Of a stretch of DNA of 64,000 nucleotides, positions 1 through 9,624 are shown one piece after another (position 1 is the stretch's first letter; each line of letters begins with the position of its first letter). The position numbers and the translations under genes were made by a program. This DNA comes from Pseudacidovorax sp. NFM-22 (GTDB lineage: Bacteria; Pseudomonadota; Gammaproteobacteria; Burkholderiales; Burkholderiaceae_C), in contig NZ_JACBFY010000004.1 in the NCBI RefSeq assembly GCF_021401245.1, positions 1 through 64,000 on the forward strand. The letters are read 5' to 3'. Below the pieces are notes generated by a model, which saw only the letters and a list, made by a program, of their open reading frames with translations, made no database searches and was not told where the DNA came from.

Positions 1-2
1 GT

Positions 3-3000
3 GGGGTCGGCGATGCGGTGGACCACCTCGGCGCCGGCGCCCGCCAGATCAACGCCCTCATCACCGAAGCAGAGTTGCTGGGCGAACACGGCCGCCACCT
101 GCGCTACCGCCTCGTCCTGCGCCCCTGGCTGCATCTGGCCACGCTGAACGCGGAGTGCCGCATCTTCCAGAACGCCACCGTCGTCGACATCCTGGACGCC
201 CTGCTGGCGAACTACCCCTTCCCCGTCGACAAGCGCCTGGCCGAGACCTTCCCCATCCGCGACTACCAGACCCAGTTCAACGAAAGCGACTTCGCCTTCT
301 TCGAGCGGCTGTGCCAGGAGTGGGGCATCAGCTATCACTTCGAGCACGACGCCGGGGCTCACCGGCTGGTGCTCTCGGACCATCTGGGTGCCTTCGGCCC
401 CAACCCCAGCGAGGCCTATCGGCAGGTGGCCTACCACCCGCCCGGCTGGAAGCTCGATGCCGAGTACCTGCATGCCTTCATGCCCGCCAGCCGCATCACC
501 AGCGGGCGGTACAGCAGCCGCGAGTACGACTACACCCGGCCCCGGGCCGACCTCTCGGTCAGCCGCAGCGATCCACGCCCCACCGGCTTTGCGGAGGCGG
601 AGGTCTACGCCTGGCACGCGAGCCTGGGTGGCAGCCACTACGCCCAGCCGCGCGCCGGCACCGCGGGCCCGAACGACCCACTGGTCGAGGGCGACCTGAT
701 TGCGCGGCTTCGCATGCAGCAGCTGCGCACCGCCGGGGCACGCGCACGGGCCAGCGGCAACCTTCGCGGCATGGTGCCGGGCTTCAGCTTCACGCTGCAG
801 GGCCATCCAAGGGAAGCGGCCAATGCGGAATACCTGATCCTGGAAACCGAATTCCTCATCGAGGACGTGGGGCAGGACAGCCAGGCGGCGCTGGCTGCGG
901 GGACGACGGTAGCGCGGCCCCAGGCGCAGCAACGCTGGCAGGTGCAGGTGGACCTGCTGGCCCATCCGATCACCGAGCCGCTGCGGCCGGCGCTCACCCG
1001 CATCAAGCCGCACACCCATGGCCCGCAGACCGCCCGCGTGGTCGGCCCCGAAGGCCAGGAGCTGTGGACCGACGAACTCGGGCGCATCAAGGTGCAGTTC
1101 CCCTGGGACCGGCAAGGCCAGGAGAATCCATACAGCAGCTGCTGGGTGCGCGTCGCCAGCCCGTGGGCGGGCAACCAGTTGGGCGGCGTGCACCTCCCCC
1201 GCATCGGGCAGGAGGTGATCGTCGACTTCCTGGGCGGCGATCCGGACCTGCCCCTCTGCACAGGCCGGGTGCACAACCAGCTGAACCTGCCGCCCTGGCA
1301 ACTGCCACAGCAATCGGCGCTCAGCGGCTTTCGAAGCCGGGAGCTGACCGACGGCGGCGGCAACAGCGCAGCGGGGCGCAGCAACCACCTGGTGATGGAC
1401 GACACGGCCGGGCAGATCCAGACGCAACTGAAGAGCGACCACCAGCACTCCAGCCTGAGCCTGGGCGCGATCACGCGCATCGAAGACCACCAGGGCCGCA
1501 AGGACGCGCGCGGCGAGGGCTTCGAGCTGCGTACCGATGGGCACGGCGTGCTGCGGGCGCAGGATGGGATGCTGATCACCACCGAAGGGCGGGCCAACGC
1601 CGTCGAACATGCCAAGAGCATGGGCGAGACCGTCGCGCGCCTGAAGGCGGCCACGCGCCAGCACGAGGGCCTGGCCGATGCCGCCAGCATCGCCAAGGCG
1701 CAGGAAAGGGGCGCCGACCAGGACGCCGTGGCACAGCGGCTGGCGCGGCAGGCGTCCGACATCCAAGGCGAAGGCCAGGCCGATGCGGCGCAGCGGTGCT
1801 TTCCGGAGTTGCAGAGCCCGCACCTGGTGCTGGCCAGCGCGGCAGGCCTGGCCGCCACCACGGCGCAGAGCCTGCACCTGCAGGGGGGCGAGCACGTGGC
1901 CCTGACCAGCGAAGGCCACACCAGCCTGAGCGTGGGCCGGCGCTGGCTGGTCGCCGCCAAGCAGGGGTTGCGCGTGTTCGCGCGCAGGGCCGGCATGAAG
2001 TGGATCGTGGGCGAGGGGCCGGTGCGCATCCAGGCCCAGCGCGATGCCGTGCAGGCCCTGGCCCGCCAGGGCGTGACCATCCGCAGCACCACCGGCAGCA
2101 TCGTCATCTCGGCCCCGGTGAGCGTGATGGTCAACGGCGGCGGCAGCTTCACCGAATGGAGCAACGCCGGCATCACCCACGGCACGCCCGGCACCTGGGT
2201 GGAGCATGCGGCCTCGCATGTGCAGATGGGGCCGTTGAGCGTCGACCAGCACCACGGCGCGCCCCCGCCCCGACGGGACGTGGCCGACTCCGTGCCGGGG
2301 AAGACCGCGACGCAGCGCCACTTCGAGGAGCAGTTCGTGCTGCTCGAACATGCCAGCGGCCTGCGGCTGGCGCAACAGAGATACCGCATCGTCTTCGACG
2401 GCGGCCGCACGGTGGAAGGCGTGACCAACGACGCGGGCGAGACCGACGTGGCGCGCAGCATGGTGCCCCAGGTCGCCAGCGTCGAGCTGCTGCGGCACAG
2501 CGAGGACGGCGTGCTGGCCCGCTATGCGCCCACGGTGTACACGCCAGCCGACCAGGACTACGCGCCCGTGTCCGAGAAGCGCGAGCGCAAGGCCCAGGCG
2601 GTCGGTGGCAAGGGGCTCAAGCCCAATGCGGACGAGGCCACCAGCCAGAGCAAGGCGCCGGTGTATGCCAGTTGCGATCCGAACAACTGGGGGATGCGCC
2701 AGCACGAGCCCAAGGGGCCCTCGGGGCAGGGGGACTATCCGGTGGCCCGGGCGTATGTGGAGGCGGTGAAGCCGGTGTTGATGAGGGCTTCATGGCGTAA
2801 CGGGACATGGCCGCTGAACCTCAAGTCGATGCAGTCCATTCAGGCGCTGTTTCAGATTGAACTGCCGAAGGCTCTCGCCAAGGGAGCATTCGGATTGCCT
2901 GAGGATGCGATGCCTCGGATTCGGATCCCGACAGATGAGGAGGCTCAAGCCCTGGGCCTCACAGACTTCGAGAACGTGGACCTCAAGGGCGTCATGCGAC

Positions 3001-3689
3001 CGACGGACTGGCTGCTGGTGGGCTACAAGGGAGGACTTCTTTCGATCCTCGCCGCAGCCAACGGCGGTGGCGACGTGGGCGACGCCGTGCGCGAATTCGC
3101 CAGCACGCTCTACCACGAGGCCCGGCACGCGCAGCAGTACTTCTGGATGTCGGCCCTGGTGCAGCAGCATCCGCTCGACTACGTCCATCTGCCCAACATC
3201 CAGCTCATCTGGGCCACCCTGATGCCGCAGGAATACCGCGAAGTGGCGGCGAAAACCCCGCTACCCAATGAACCCAGCGCGCTGGTGGGACTGCATCGCA
3301 TGGTCATCGCCATGTACTACCAGTTGCTCTGCTACTACGACAGCGCAAACAAGAAAAAGCCGGACCGACCGGGCTACCTGCCCGACGTCCTGCGCACCGA
3401 GATTCCCTTGGCAAGAAAGGCCGCCTATGAATTGCTTCAAGACGTTGGGTTGGGCGGCAAGCCCATCGATGTGGACCAGATGGCTACGGCAGAGCCGGGC
3501 AGCCTCGGCTATCGCATGCGACCCTGGGAGGAGGACAGCTTCGCCTGCGAAGAGGTGGTCAAACACCTTTGGAACGGCGCTCCTGGCGCTGCTCTGCCTC
3601 CACCCGGCTTCTGCACAAGATTGTTTGACATCGCCAGCAATTCAGTTCGGCAACCCGCCCGAGGAAAAGAAAGTGATGACACCCGCTGA
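3..3689 (+). CDS. vgrG: Type VI secretion tip protein VgrG with C-terminal metallopeptidase effector domain (5' end outside window)
   Basis: This is the spike protein that tips the T6SS tube. The frame is open to the left edge, so the N-terminus lies outside the window. Counting from the GTG at 18, the gp27-like part covers about residues 1-310. The gp5 OB fold is at about 337-420 (ELWTDELGRIKVQFPWD, then SCWVRVASPWAGNQLGG). The DUF2345 beta-helix lies at about 595-740, and a transthyretin-like linker at about 769-835. The extension beyond about 880 carries LYHEARHAQQ (H1033, E1034, H1037), an HExxH zinc-peptidase signature. PWEEDSFACEE near 1171 could supply the third ligand. VgrG and its domain order are clear; that the C-terminal domain is a toxin is inference. 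The last 30-40 residues overlap the signal-peptide region of the next gene and look like run-through sequence. Confidence 0.93.
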   Translation, partial: GVGDAVDHLGAGARQINALITEAELLGEHGRHLRYRLVLRPWLHLATLNAECRIFQNATVVDILDALLANYPFPVDKRLAETFPIRDYQTQFNESDFAFFERLCQEWGISYHFEHDAGAHRLVLSDHLGAFGPNPSEAYRQVAYHPPGWKLDAEYLHAFMPASRITSGRYSSREYDYTRPRADLSVSRSDPRPTGFAEAEVYAWHASLGGSHYAQPRAGTAGPNDPLVEGDLIARLRMQQLRTAGARARASGNLRGMVPGFSFTLQGHPREAANAEYLILETEFLIEDVGQDSQAALAAGTTVARPQAQQRWQVQVDLLAHPITEPLRPALTRIKPHTHGPQTARVVGPEGQELWTDELGRIKVQFPWDRQGQENPYSSCWVRVASPWAGNQLGGVHLPRIGQEVIVDFLGGDPDLPLCTGRVHNQLNLPPWQLPQQSALSGFRSRELTDGGGNSAAGRSNHLVMDDTAGQIQTQLKSDHQHSSLSLGAITRIEDHQGRKDARGEGFELRTDGHGVLRAQDGMLITTEGRANAVEHAKSMGETVARLKAATRQHEGLADAASIAKAQERGADQDAVAQRLARQASDIQGEGQADAAQRCFPELQSPHLVLASAAGLAATTAQSLHLQGGEHVALTSEGHTSLSVGRRWLVAAKQGLRVFARRAGMKWIVGEGPVRIQAQRDAVQALARQGVTIRSTTGSIVISAPVSVMVNGGGSFTEWSNAGITHGTPGTWVEHAASHVQMGPLSVDQHHGAPPPRRDVADSVPGKTATQRHFEEQFVLLEHASGLRLAQQRYRIVFDGGRTVEGVTNDAGETDVARSMVPQVASVELLRHSEDGVLARYAPTVYTPADQDYAPVSEKRERKAQAVGGKGLKPNADEATSQSKAPVYASCDPNNWGMRQHEPKGPSGQGDYPVARAYVEAVKPVLMRASWRNGTWPLNLKSMQSIQALFQIELPKALAKGAFGLPEDAMPRIRIPTDEEAQALGLTDFENVDLKGVMRPTDWLLVGYKGGLLSILAAANGGGDVGDAVREFASTLYHEARHAQQYFWMSALVQQHPLDYVHLPNIQLIWATLMPQEYREVAAKTPLPNEPSALVGLHRMVIAMYYQLLCYYDSANKKKPDRPGYLPDVLRTEIPLARKAAYELLQDVGLGGKPIDVDQMATAEPGSLGYRMRPWEEDSFACEEVVKHLWNGAPGAALPPPGFCTRLFDIASNSVRQPARGKESDDTR

Positions 3690-4599
3690 TAAGCAGAAGG
3701 CCTGGGAGGACTACCAAGCTCGCCAACGAGCGGCTCAGGCCGTCTACGACAGCTTCCGCTACACCGATGCTCAGCGCGAACGGCTGATCGACTTCATCGG
3801 GGCAGCGATGAAGGTCATCCGTGGGGATGCGCCGTTCGAGGGCTTGGCTCGACTGCTTCCGATTTCGGATCGAAGGCCTGCCATCGTGAGTGGTGAAGCG
3901 TACCGCGGCGGCCTTACCTTTGACTTTGACGCATGCTTTCTCAACCAGTGGACCGGCATCTACATGCTCGGCACGACGGATGACCAGGGCAAGGTCGAGC
4001 CGTATCACTTCCAGATCGAACTCAGTCCGCCGATGGACCTCGACCGGGAGCGTCTTGAGCAACTTTTGAAGCTGAAGGTTGCGCCAGGATGGCTGCAGGA
4101 TGGCGGCAATCTCTATCCCCCCGAAGTGATCATGCATCTGGGCATCGTGCGTCAGCCGGCCACCTTTGAGTACGACATCCTGAAGCCGGCCTACGCACCC
4201 TATCTGGTCAAGGCCAAACTCAGCTATATCAACCCTCGGGACAAAGACCCCTACACCGCAACGAGGATGGTCCGCCTCGAAATCCGCCGCAGATATCTCA
4301 CTCCCGAGCAACTGCGCGAGCGCGATCAGAAGAAGTTCGGCGACATGCCCAGGACCGGCCAGCGGGTTCCCAAGGACGGCCGCTGGCTTGGCTTCTTTGC
4401 CGACGACGCACTAAATGCGGCCATCCCGATGCAGCGGCGCATCCACACCCTCGGTGATGACGGATGGTTCCCCGTCCTGAACGGGCAGGACCCTGACACC
4501 GGCCGCGTCGTGACACAGCCCGCCTGGTGGCAATGGGTCGGCCCCGACCCCATGGCCGAGGACATCGAGCGAATGTTCGGCCCCAAGAAGAAGAGCTGA
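3469..4599 (+). CDS. Putative exported T6SS immunity protein, copy 1
   Basis: I recognise no named family. The protein carries a signal-peptide-like core, GTALLALLCLHPASAQDC, with an AxA cleavage site. A soluble domain follows, starting MTPADKQKAWEDYQARQ. Its position directly after an effector-bearing vgrG and its export signal suggest it protects the periplasm from the VgrG metallopeptidase (inference). The start is uncertain. ATG 3469 keeps the signal peptide but overlaps vgrG by 221 nt out of frame. ATG 3427 has an AGAAAGG sequence upstream. ATG 3676 has the best ribosome-binding site (GAGGAAAAG) and overlaps by only 14 nt, but would make a cytoplasmic protein. It is about 60-70% similar by eye to the second copy at 4723-5622, and carries about 85 extra C-terminal residues that the second copy lacks. 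Confidence 0.72.
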   Translation: MWTRWLRQSRAASAIACDPGRRTASPAKRWSNTFGTALLALLCLHPASAQDCLTSPAIQFGNPPEEKKVMTPADKQKAWEDYQARQRAAQAVYDSFRYTDAQRERLIDFIGAAMKVIRGDAPFEGLARLLPISDRRPAIVSGEAYRGGLTFDFDACFLNQWTGIYMLGTTDDQGKVEPYHFQIELSPPMDLDRERLEQLLKLKVAPGWLQDGGNLYPPEVIMHLGIVRQPATFEYDILKPAYAPYLVKAKLSYINPRDKDPYTATRMVRLEIRRRYLTPEQLRERDQKKFGDMPRTGQRVPKDGRWLGFFADDALNAAIPMQRRIHTLGDDGWFPVLNGQDPDTGRVVTQPAWWQWVGPDPMAEDIERMFGPKKKS

Positions 4600-4667
4600 C
4601 CTCGCTGTCGGCGCTAAAGCAAAGCAGCCAATGGCCGGACGTGCATCGCCAGGGCATCACCTGCAAT

Positions 4668-4943
4668 GGAAAGGCAGCCTATGAATTGCTTCAAGACGTG
4701 GGGTTGGGCGGCAAGCTCATCGATGTGGACCCGATGGCCCTGGCAGAACCCGGCAGCTTCGGCTACCGCATGCGACCCTGGGAAGAAGACAGCTTCGCTT
4801 GCGAAGAGGTGGTCGAGCATCTTTGGAACGGCGCTCCTGGTGCTGCTCTGCCTCCACCCGGCTTTTGCACAAGACTGTTCGACATCGCCACCACTGCGGT
4901 TGGTCGACCCTCAGGAGGAAAGGAAAGTCATGACACCCGATGA
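4668..4943 (+). pseudogene. Duplicated 3'-end fragment of vgrG
   Basis: The frame here encodes about 90 residues nearly identical to the end of the VgrG above. It runs from KAAYELLQDVGLGGK through RMRPWEEDSFACEEVV to the terminal GKESHDTR. It has no VgrG body upstream, so it is a tail left by a tandem duplication of the immunity gene together with the overlapping vgrG 3' end. The matching block starts at about 3418 in the parental copy. No independent function is expected in this frame; the same DNA is also the 5' end of the second immunity gene in another frame. Confidence 0.8.
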
Positions 4944-5622
4944 GAAACAGAAGGCCTGGGAGGAATTTCAAGTTCGCCAACGTGCCGCCCAAGCCATCTA
5001 CGACAGCTTCCGCTACACCGAGGCTCAGCGCGAACGGCTGCTCGACTTCATTGGCGCCGCGATGAAGGTCATTCGAGGAGACGCACCGTTCGAGATGTTG
5101 TCGAGGTTGGTCCCGATCAAGCGACAGGAACCAGCGATAGTCAGCGGGCAAGCGTACCGGGGCGGCACCGAATTCACGTTCAACGCGTGCTTTCTCAATC
5201 AATGGACCAGCCTCTACATGCTCGGCACAACGGATGAGCAGGGCAAGGTCGAGCCGTATCACTTCCAGATCGAACTCGGTCCTTCCATGCGCATTGAAAG
5301 AGATCGCCTTGAAAAACTTCTTCAGCTCAAGGTTGTCCCTGGCTGGACTGCGGAGGGCGGCAACCTGCGGCCGCCTGGGTTCGTGATACTGCGAGACGGT
5401 AGCTTCCACGAGGTAAACGACAGCACCTTTGCCTACGACGTTCTCGATGCGCCCGTGGCGCCCTATGAGGTGAAAGTGGAATTCAACTATCTCCACGGAC
5501 CCACCGGTGACCCGCGCACCGCAGTCCAGTTGAGCAGGTTAGAAATCCGCCGCGACTACCGCACCCCCACGCAACTGCGCAAGCGCGAGGCCGATCGCCC
5601 GTCACCGACGTCCATACATTGA
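4723..5622 (+). CDS. Putative exported T6SS immunity protein, copy 2
   Basis: This is a tandem paralogue of the gene at 3469-4599. It shares the signal-like core (GTALLVLLCLHPAFAQDC), the MTPDEKQKAWEEFQ region, SFRYTEAQRERLLDFIGAAM and WTSLYMLGTTDEQGK. It ends soon after LEIRRDYRTPTQL, so it lacks the last 85 or so residues of copy 1, perhaps a C-terminal truncation or the recombination edge. Alternative starts are ATG 4666 or 4681 (GGAAAGG upstream) and ATG 4930. ATG 4930 is preceded by a very strong AGGAGGAAAGG but would drop the signal peptide. Divergence between copies fits immunity genes that adapt to variant toxins (inference). Confidence 0.7.
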   Translation: MWTRWPWQNPAASATACDPGKKTASLAKRWSSIFGTALLVLLCLHPAFAQDCSTSPPLRLVDPQEERKVMTPDEKQKAWEEFQVRQRAAQAIYDSFRYTEAQRERLLDFIGAAMKVIRGDAPFEMLSRLVPIKRQEPAIVSGQAYRGGTEFTFNACFLNQWTSLYMLGTTDEQGKVEPYHFQIELGPSMRIERDRLEKLLQLKVVPGWTAEGGNLRPPGFVILRDGSFHEVNDSTFAYDVLDAPVAPYEVKVEFNYLHGPTGDPRTAVQLSRLEIRRDYRTPTQLRKREADRPSPTSIH

Positions 5623-5659
5623 GCGCGCCATCCGGTCCGGCCTGCGCAGCCCCTTCGGC

Positions 5660-7048
5660 TCAGGACGCCTCTGGCGCCTCCGGCACGCCCGGCTCGCCAT
5701 CCATGATCTGGTACTTGCGCATCTTCTCCCACAGTACCTTGCGGCTGATGCCCAGGTGCTGGGCGGCGTCCTGGCGGCGCCAGTCGTTCACTTCGAGCGC
5801 CGCGATGATGCGGTTGCGCTCCGTCGCATTCCAGCCGCGGCGCTCCGGCGGGGCAGCGGAGGGCACCTCCACCGGACGGGCCAGCGCCAAGGCACGCTGG
5901 ATCAGCGTCGGCTCCCAGCTCTTGGTCTGCCGCGCGATCACGCCCACCCGCTCGGCCAGGTTGCGCAGCTGGCGCACGTTGCCCGGGAAGGTGGCCGAGG
6001 CGATGGCGTCGGTCAGCCAGTGCGGCGCCTCGCCCAGCTCCTGCAGCAGCGGCTCGCCCAGCACGCCGGTCAGCACGGCCTTGAAGAGGGCGATCTTGTC
6101 GGCCTCGCCGCGCTCTTCGAGGCTGGGGATGCGCAGCTCGATCACCGCCAGCCGGTAGAACAGGTCGGCGCGGAACTCGCCCGCGGCCACCATCTCGCGC
6201 AGGTTGCGGTTGGTGGCCGCCACCAGGCGGAAGTCCACCCGCAGCGGCGTGGCCGAGCCCAGGCGCGTGACCGCGCCGTCCTCCAGCACGCGCAGCAGCT
6301 TGACCTGCTGGTAACGCGGCAGGTCGCCGATCTCGTCCAGGAACAGCGTGCCGCCCGTGGCCTGCTCGAAGTAGCCGCGGTGCGCATGCACGGCGCCGGT
6401 GAAGGAGCCCTTGGCATGGCCGAAGAACAGCGACTCGAACAGGCCGTCCGGAATCGCGCCGCAGTTGACCGCGACGAAGGCACCCTTGCCGTAGGTGGGA
6501 TGGCCATGGTGCAGCAGTTGCGCCACGCGTTCCTTGCCCACGCCGGTCTCGCCCTGCACCAGCACCGAATGGTCGCTGCCCGCGAAGGTGTTCACCTCGG
6601 CCAGCAGCGCCTTCATGGGCTCGGACAGGGCCACCAGTTCGCCCGGCGCCGGCGCCTCGGCTGCGCGGGCGCGCAGCTGGCGCACCAGCTTGGCGACCAT
6701 GGTGCGCAGCTCGGCGCAGGTGAAGTCGTAGGGCAGGACGTGCAGGTACTCGGGCGGGTAGTTGCGCGGATCACGCTCGCGCGTGCTGGCGCCGACCCAG
6801 ATCACCGGCATGCCCTGCAGCAACTCGGTGGCATGCGGCAGGCCGCCGCCGTCGATGGCCGTCACGCTCATCACGGCCAGCGAAGGGCGCAGCGGCTGCT
6901 CGCGCTCGGGCAGGCTCATGAAGCGGTCATCGGCGCGGATCACGTCCACGTCGAAGCTGGACATGCAACGCGCCACCCGGTCCAGGATGTCAGCCTTGCC
7001 CTCCCAGACGTAGAGGTCGAGTTCGTCGAAGGCGGGAGAGACGCTCAT
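5660..7048 (-). CDS. Sigma-54-dependent regulator with pseudo-receiver domain, last gene of the tad operon
   Basis: A 462-residue bacterial enhancer-binding protein. Residues 1-125 look like a receiver or FleQ-type N-domain without a clear phospho-acceptor pattern. An AAA+ domain follows with Walker A GETGVGKE, the sigma-54 contact loop as GSFTGA instead of the usual GAFTGA, and Walker [14 protein letters not shown]. The R-finger region is [10 protein letters not shown] Fis-type helix-turn-helix closes it ([20 protein letters not shown]). It starts 5 nt after tadG, so it is translated with the pilus genes and probably regulates them or a related surface trait. I could not find a -24/-12 promoter upstream of flp by eye, so its target is unknown. 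Confidence 0.9.
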   Translation of the reverse strand: MSVSPAFDELDLYVWEGKADILDRVARCMSSFDVDVIRADDRFMSLPEREQPLRPSLAVMSVTAIDGGGLPHATELLQGMPVIWVGASTRERDPRNYPPEYLHVLPYDFTCAELRTMVAKLVRQLRARAAEAPAPGELVALSEPMKALLAEVNTFAGSDHSVLVQGETGVGKERVAQLLHHGHPTYGKGAFVAVNCGAIPDGLFESLFFGHAKGSFTGAVHAHRGYFEQATGGTLFLDEIGDLPRYQQVKLLRVLEDGAVTRLGSATPLRVDFRLVAATNRNLREMVAAGEFRADLFYRLAVIELRIPSLEERGEADKIALFKAVLTGVLGEPLLQELGEAPHWLTDAIASATFPGNVRQLRNLAERVGVIARQTKSWEPTLIQRALALARPVEVPSAAPPERRGWNATERNRIIAALEVNDWRRQDAAQHLGISRKVLWEKMRKYQIMDGEPGVPEAPEAS

Positions 7049-7053
7049 GCGAT

Positions 7054-9198
7054 TCAGAAGACCAGCTCCGCGCCGCGGCGGCAGCTCAGGCGGGCGCCGA
7101 CCTCGGTGGTGGCGACGTCGACGCCCAGCGTGTCGAGCAGGAAGTCCAGCAGCGGATCGAGCAGCGGCGACAGCAGGCCGCTGATCACGGTCTGCAGCGA
7201 GCCGAGCAGGCCGTTGATCAGACTGATGGTGCCGAACAGCAGGTTGCCCAGCGTGCCGCTGCTGGTGCTGCGGTAGGGCTGGATGCTGACGTTGGCCAGC
7301 GTGCTGGCCAGGCTGCCCACGATGCCGGTGGAGGAGATGGCCTGGTAGGCCGGCGCTGCTGCGTCGATCTCGGGCAGGTTGGCGGCGGCGGGGGCGGCGT
7401 ATTGCAGGGTCTGGCTGCTGCCGGCCACCGTGGTGTCGGCGCGCAGGCCCAGGGCAGATTCGAGCGTGAAGTCCGCCTGCTTCGGATCGCTCACCCAGGT
7501 GCTGCCTTTCTTCCAGCGCAAGGGGCTGCAGAGTGTGAGCAGGCAGCCGTCCGGCCGGACGGTGCGCCGGCCAAGCTCGAGGATGGAAACGGGTGCCGTC
7601 TGCGGAATTTCCGAGGAGGAGAAGAAGGCGCTTTCCGCGGCGGCCGGGGTGGCGCCGAAGCTGCCCACCTGCAGTTCACCCAGTGCCGTGGATGCGGGCA
7701 CGGTGAGCGTCTTCGCGTCGCTTCCGGTGCAGCTGTAGTCGCTCACGTAGGCACGTCCACCGCCCACGCCGAGGCCCAGGTCGATGCGCGGGCTGGGTGC
7801 GATGCGCACCGACAGCGCCTCGGACGAGGGGCAGGTCACCAGTCCGCCACAGAGGATGCCGCCCAGGAAGTTGCCGATGGCCGCCACCAGGTTGAGGTTG
7901 AGCACGCCGTTGATGAAACTGGTCAGCGGCGCGAGCTGGCCGGTGACGGTGTCCAGCAGCGAATTCACCGTGCCCAGCAACCCGCCGAGTTCCACCGACA
8001 CCAGCGTCCGCACCTGCGCCGTGCGCACGAAGATCCGGTTTTCTCCCATCGGGTCGAGCCGGGCCAGCGCCGGGTTGCCGATGGCCGAGATCTGTGCCGG
8101 CTCGACGACCTTGGTCTTGACCGACACCGTGCCCAGGCCTGGCAGCGAGACGGGCACCGAGGCGAAAACGGCGCTCTTGCTGTTGGCGGCCTGCACCATC
8201 GCTTCCACCAGCTGGAAGAGCTGGATCGGCACCTCCAGGCCGGCAGCCGGCGTGCCGCTTTGCACCGAGAGCAGCTCGCCGAGTTGCACGAGGGGAAGCG
8301 CCGGAGCGGCCTGGGCGGCGGCCCGGATGGCCTGCAGGGCCGTGATCGCGGAATCGAGCGTGCCCCCACTGCCGCCCGCGCCGTTCTGCAAGGCCGTGAT
8401 GGCCGCGTCCAGCAGCACGCCCACGGACGCGTCGGTACGCAGCAGCGTGTCGTAGTCGCCGGCCGCGACGTTCAGGTCCACCGCCAGCGCATCGAGAAAG
8501 CGCAGCAACTGAACATCGGTCTGCAGCAGCCCGTTCCAGCCGACCGTGCTCAGATTGAGCGAGCCGCCCAGCAGCCCGCCGACCAGGGCGTTCAACAGCA
8601 CCGAGCGCGAAGCGTCCACGGTGAGCAGCGTGCTGCGGATGCTCAGCGCCGCCTGCGGTTGCTGACGCGCGGCAATGGCCTCCACCGCCAGCGTGGCCGC
8701 GCCGTTGCCGGGCAAGGCCGGAAGGATCACCGCCGGCGTGCGCTGCATGGCCACGCGCACGGCGTTGAAGGGCTGCACGCCGTTCTGGAAGCGCCTGCCC
8801 GACGGGTCGGAAGACGTCGCTTCCCAGCGGCCGCATTCCACATCGCCGGCCGCCAGGCTGAACTCGCGTGGCAGATTCCGGTTGGCACCCTGCGTGCCGC
8901 TGCCATTGGCATTGGAGAGCGCCGCCTGCTGGGCCGCGGAGCAGCTGGTGGGTTGTACCTGCTGCGCGCCGGCCAGCGCCGCCAGGTCGGCGGCCTTCTG
9001 CAGGTCGCGCTTGGTCAGCAGCATGTAGCCGAGCTCGGTGCCGAGCAGCCCGATGATCAGCACGGCCAGCGCCAGGGTCGCGTTGATGACGACGGAGCCG
9101 CGCTGATGGCGTCGGCCGCCGCCTCGCCGAACGAGGCGGCCGGCCAGGGCACTGCCGGCACCATGGCCCCCGCGGATGTGGACTGGGCGGTGCGTCAT
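7054..9198 (-). CDS. tadG: TadG-like pilus assembly protein
   Basis: A 714-residue protein with one N-terminal transmembrane segment in the Tad pseudopilin style. [16 protein letters not shown] is followed by [15 protein letters not shown], which is typical of the TadE/TadG and DUF2134 families. The rest is a long periplasmic region rich in Leu, Gly, Ala and Ser with repeated amphipathic LLGGLLG-type stretches. Family members help build or anchor the Flp pilus. It begins one base after the upstream tadE-like gene ends and is followed at 5 nt by the regulator gene, so the three are co-translated. Confidence 0.85.
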   Translation of the reverse strand: MTHRPVHIRGGHGAGSALAGRLVRRGGGRRHQRGSVVINATLALAVLIIGLLGTELGYMLLTKRDLQKAADLAALAGAQQVQPTSCSAAQQAALSNANGSGTQGANRNLPREFSLAAGDVECGRWEATSSDPSGRRFQNGVQPFNAVRVAMQRTPAVILPALPGNGAATLAVEAIAARQQPQAALSIRSTLLTVDASRSVLLNALVGGLLGGSLNLSTVGWNGLLQTDVQLLRFLDALAVDLNVAAGDYDTLLRTDASVGVLLDAAITALQNGAGGSGGTLDSAITALQAIRAAAQAAPALPLVQLGELLSVQSGTPAAGLEVPIQLFQLVEAMVQAANSKSAVFASVPVSLPGLGTVSVKTKVVEPAQISAIGNPALARLDPMGENRIFVRTAQVRTLVSVELGGLLGTVNSLLDTVTGQLAPLTSFINGVLNLNLVAAIGNFLGGILCGGLVTCPSSEALSVRIAPSPRIDLGLGVGGGRAYVSDYSCTGSDAKTLTVPASTALGELQVGSFGATPAAAESAFFSSSEIPQTAPVSILELGRRTVRPDGCLLTLCSPLRWKKGSTWVSDPKQADFTLESALGLRADTTVAGSSQTLQYAAPAAANLPEIDAAAPAYQAISSTGIVGSLASTLANVSIQPYRSTSSGTLGNLLFGTISLINGLLGSLQTVISGLLSPLLDPLLDFLLDTLGVDVATTEVGARLSCRRGAELVF

Positions 9199-9199
9199 G

Positions 9200-9610
9200 T
9201 CAGGAGGGCCTCGCCGCGCTGGCGCGCGCCTGCAGCATGTCCGGGATGAAGCGGTCGGCCAGCGGCAGCAGCGGCAGGATCGCGTTGCTGCGGTAGGGCA
9301 GGCGCACCGTCACCACCACCGGGTCGGCAGCGGCCGTGGCGCTGATCTCCAGGCCGGTCGCGGTGGACAGCGGCACCGCCAGCGAACTGCGCACTACGGC
9401 CTGGATCTGCGCCTCGGTGGGCGCGTTGTACATGACCACGGCACGCGCCCCGTCCTCGGCGGCGCGGGTGATCTGGTGCCGCGTGTAGAACACCGAGCCG
9501 AAGGTGGCCAGGCCGTAGAGCACGGTGAAGAGGGCGATGAACACGATGCCGAACTCGATCGCGGCCACGCCCTGCTGGCGCGCGCGCGTCGTGCACATGG
9601 CGCGCGCCAT
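9200..9610 (-). CDS. tadE: TadE-like pseudopilin
   Basis: A 136-residue minor pseudopilin of the Tad system. The start MARAMCTTRARQQG leads into the processing region GVAAIEFGIVFIALFTVLYG, with the conserved Glu and hydrophobic helix. ITRAAEDGARAVV, the TadE signature, follows. The reading frame is open further upstream, but that part overlaps the preceding gene and has no pilin character, so ATG 9610 (14 nt after the previous stop) is chosen. Role by family: pilus assembly after cleavage by the TadV peptidase. Confidence 0.87.
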   Translation of the reverse strand: MARAMCTTRARQQGVAAIEFGIVFIALFTVLYGLATFGSVFYTRHQITRAAEDGARAVVMYNAPTEAQIQAVVRSSLAVPLSTATGLEISATAAADPVVVTVRLPYRSNAILPLLPLADRFIPDMLQARASAARPS

Positions 9611-9624
9611 GGCCGGGCGACCCC

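Noticed and set aside
155-2800. Long second plus-strand frame and an opposite frame (638-2461) inside vgrG
   Set aside because: Arg/Pro/Gly-rich shadow translations; only the VgrG frame has recognisable domains.
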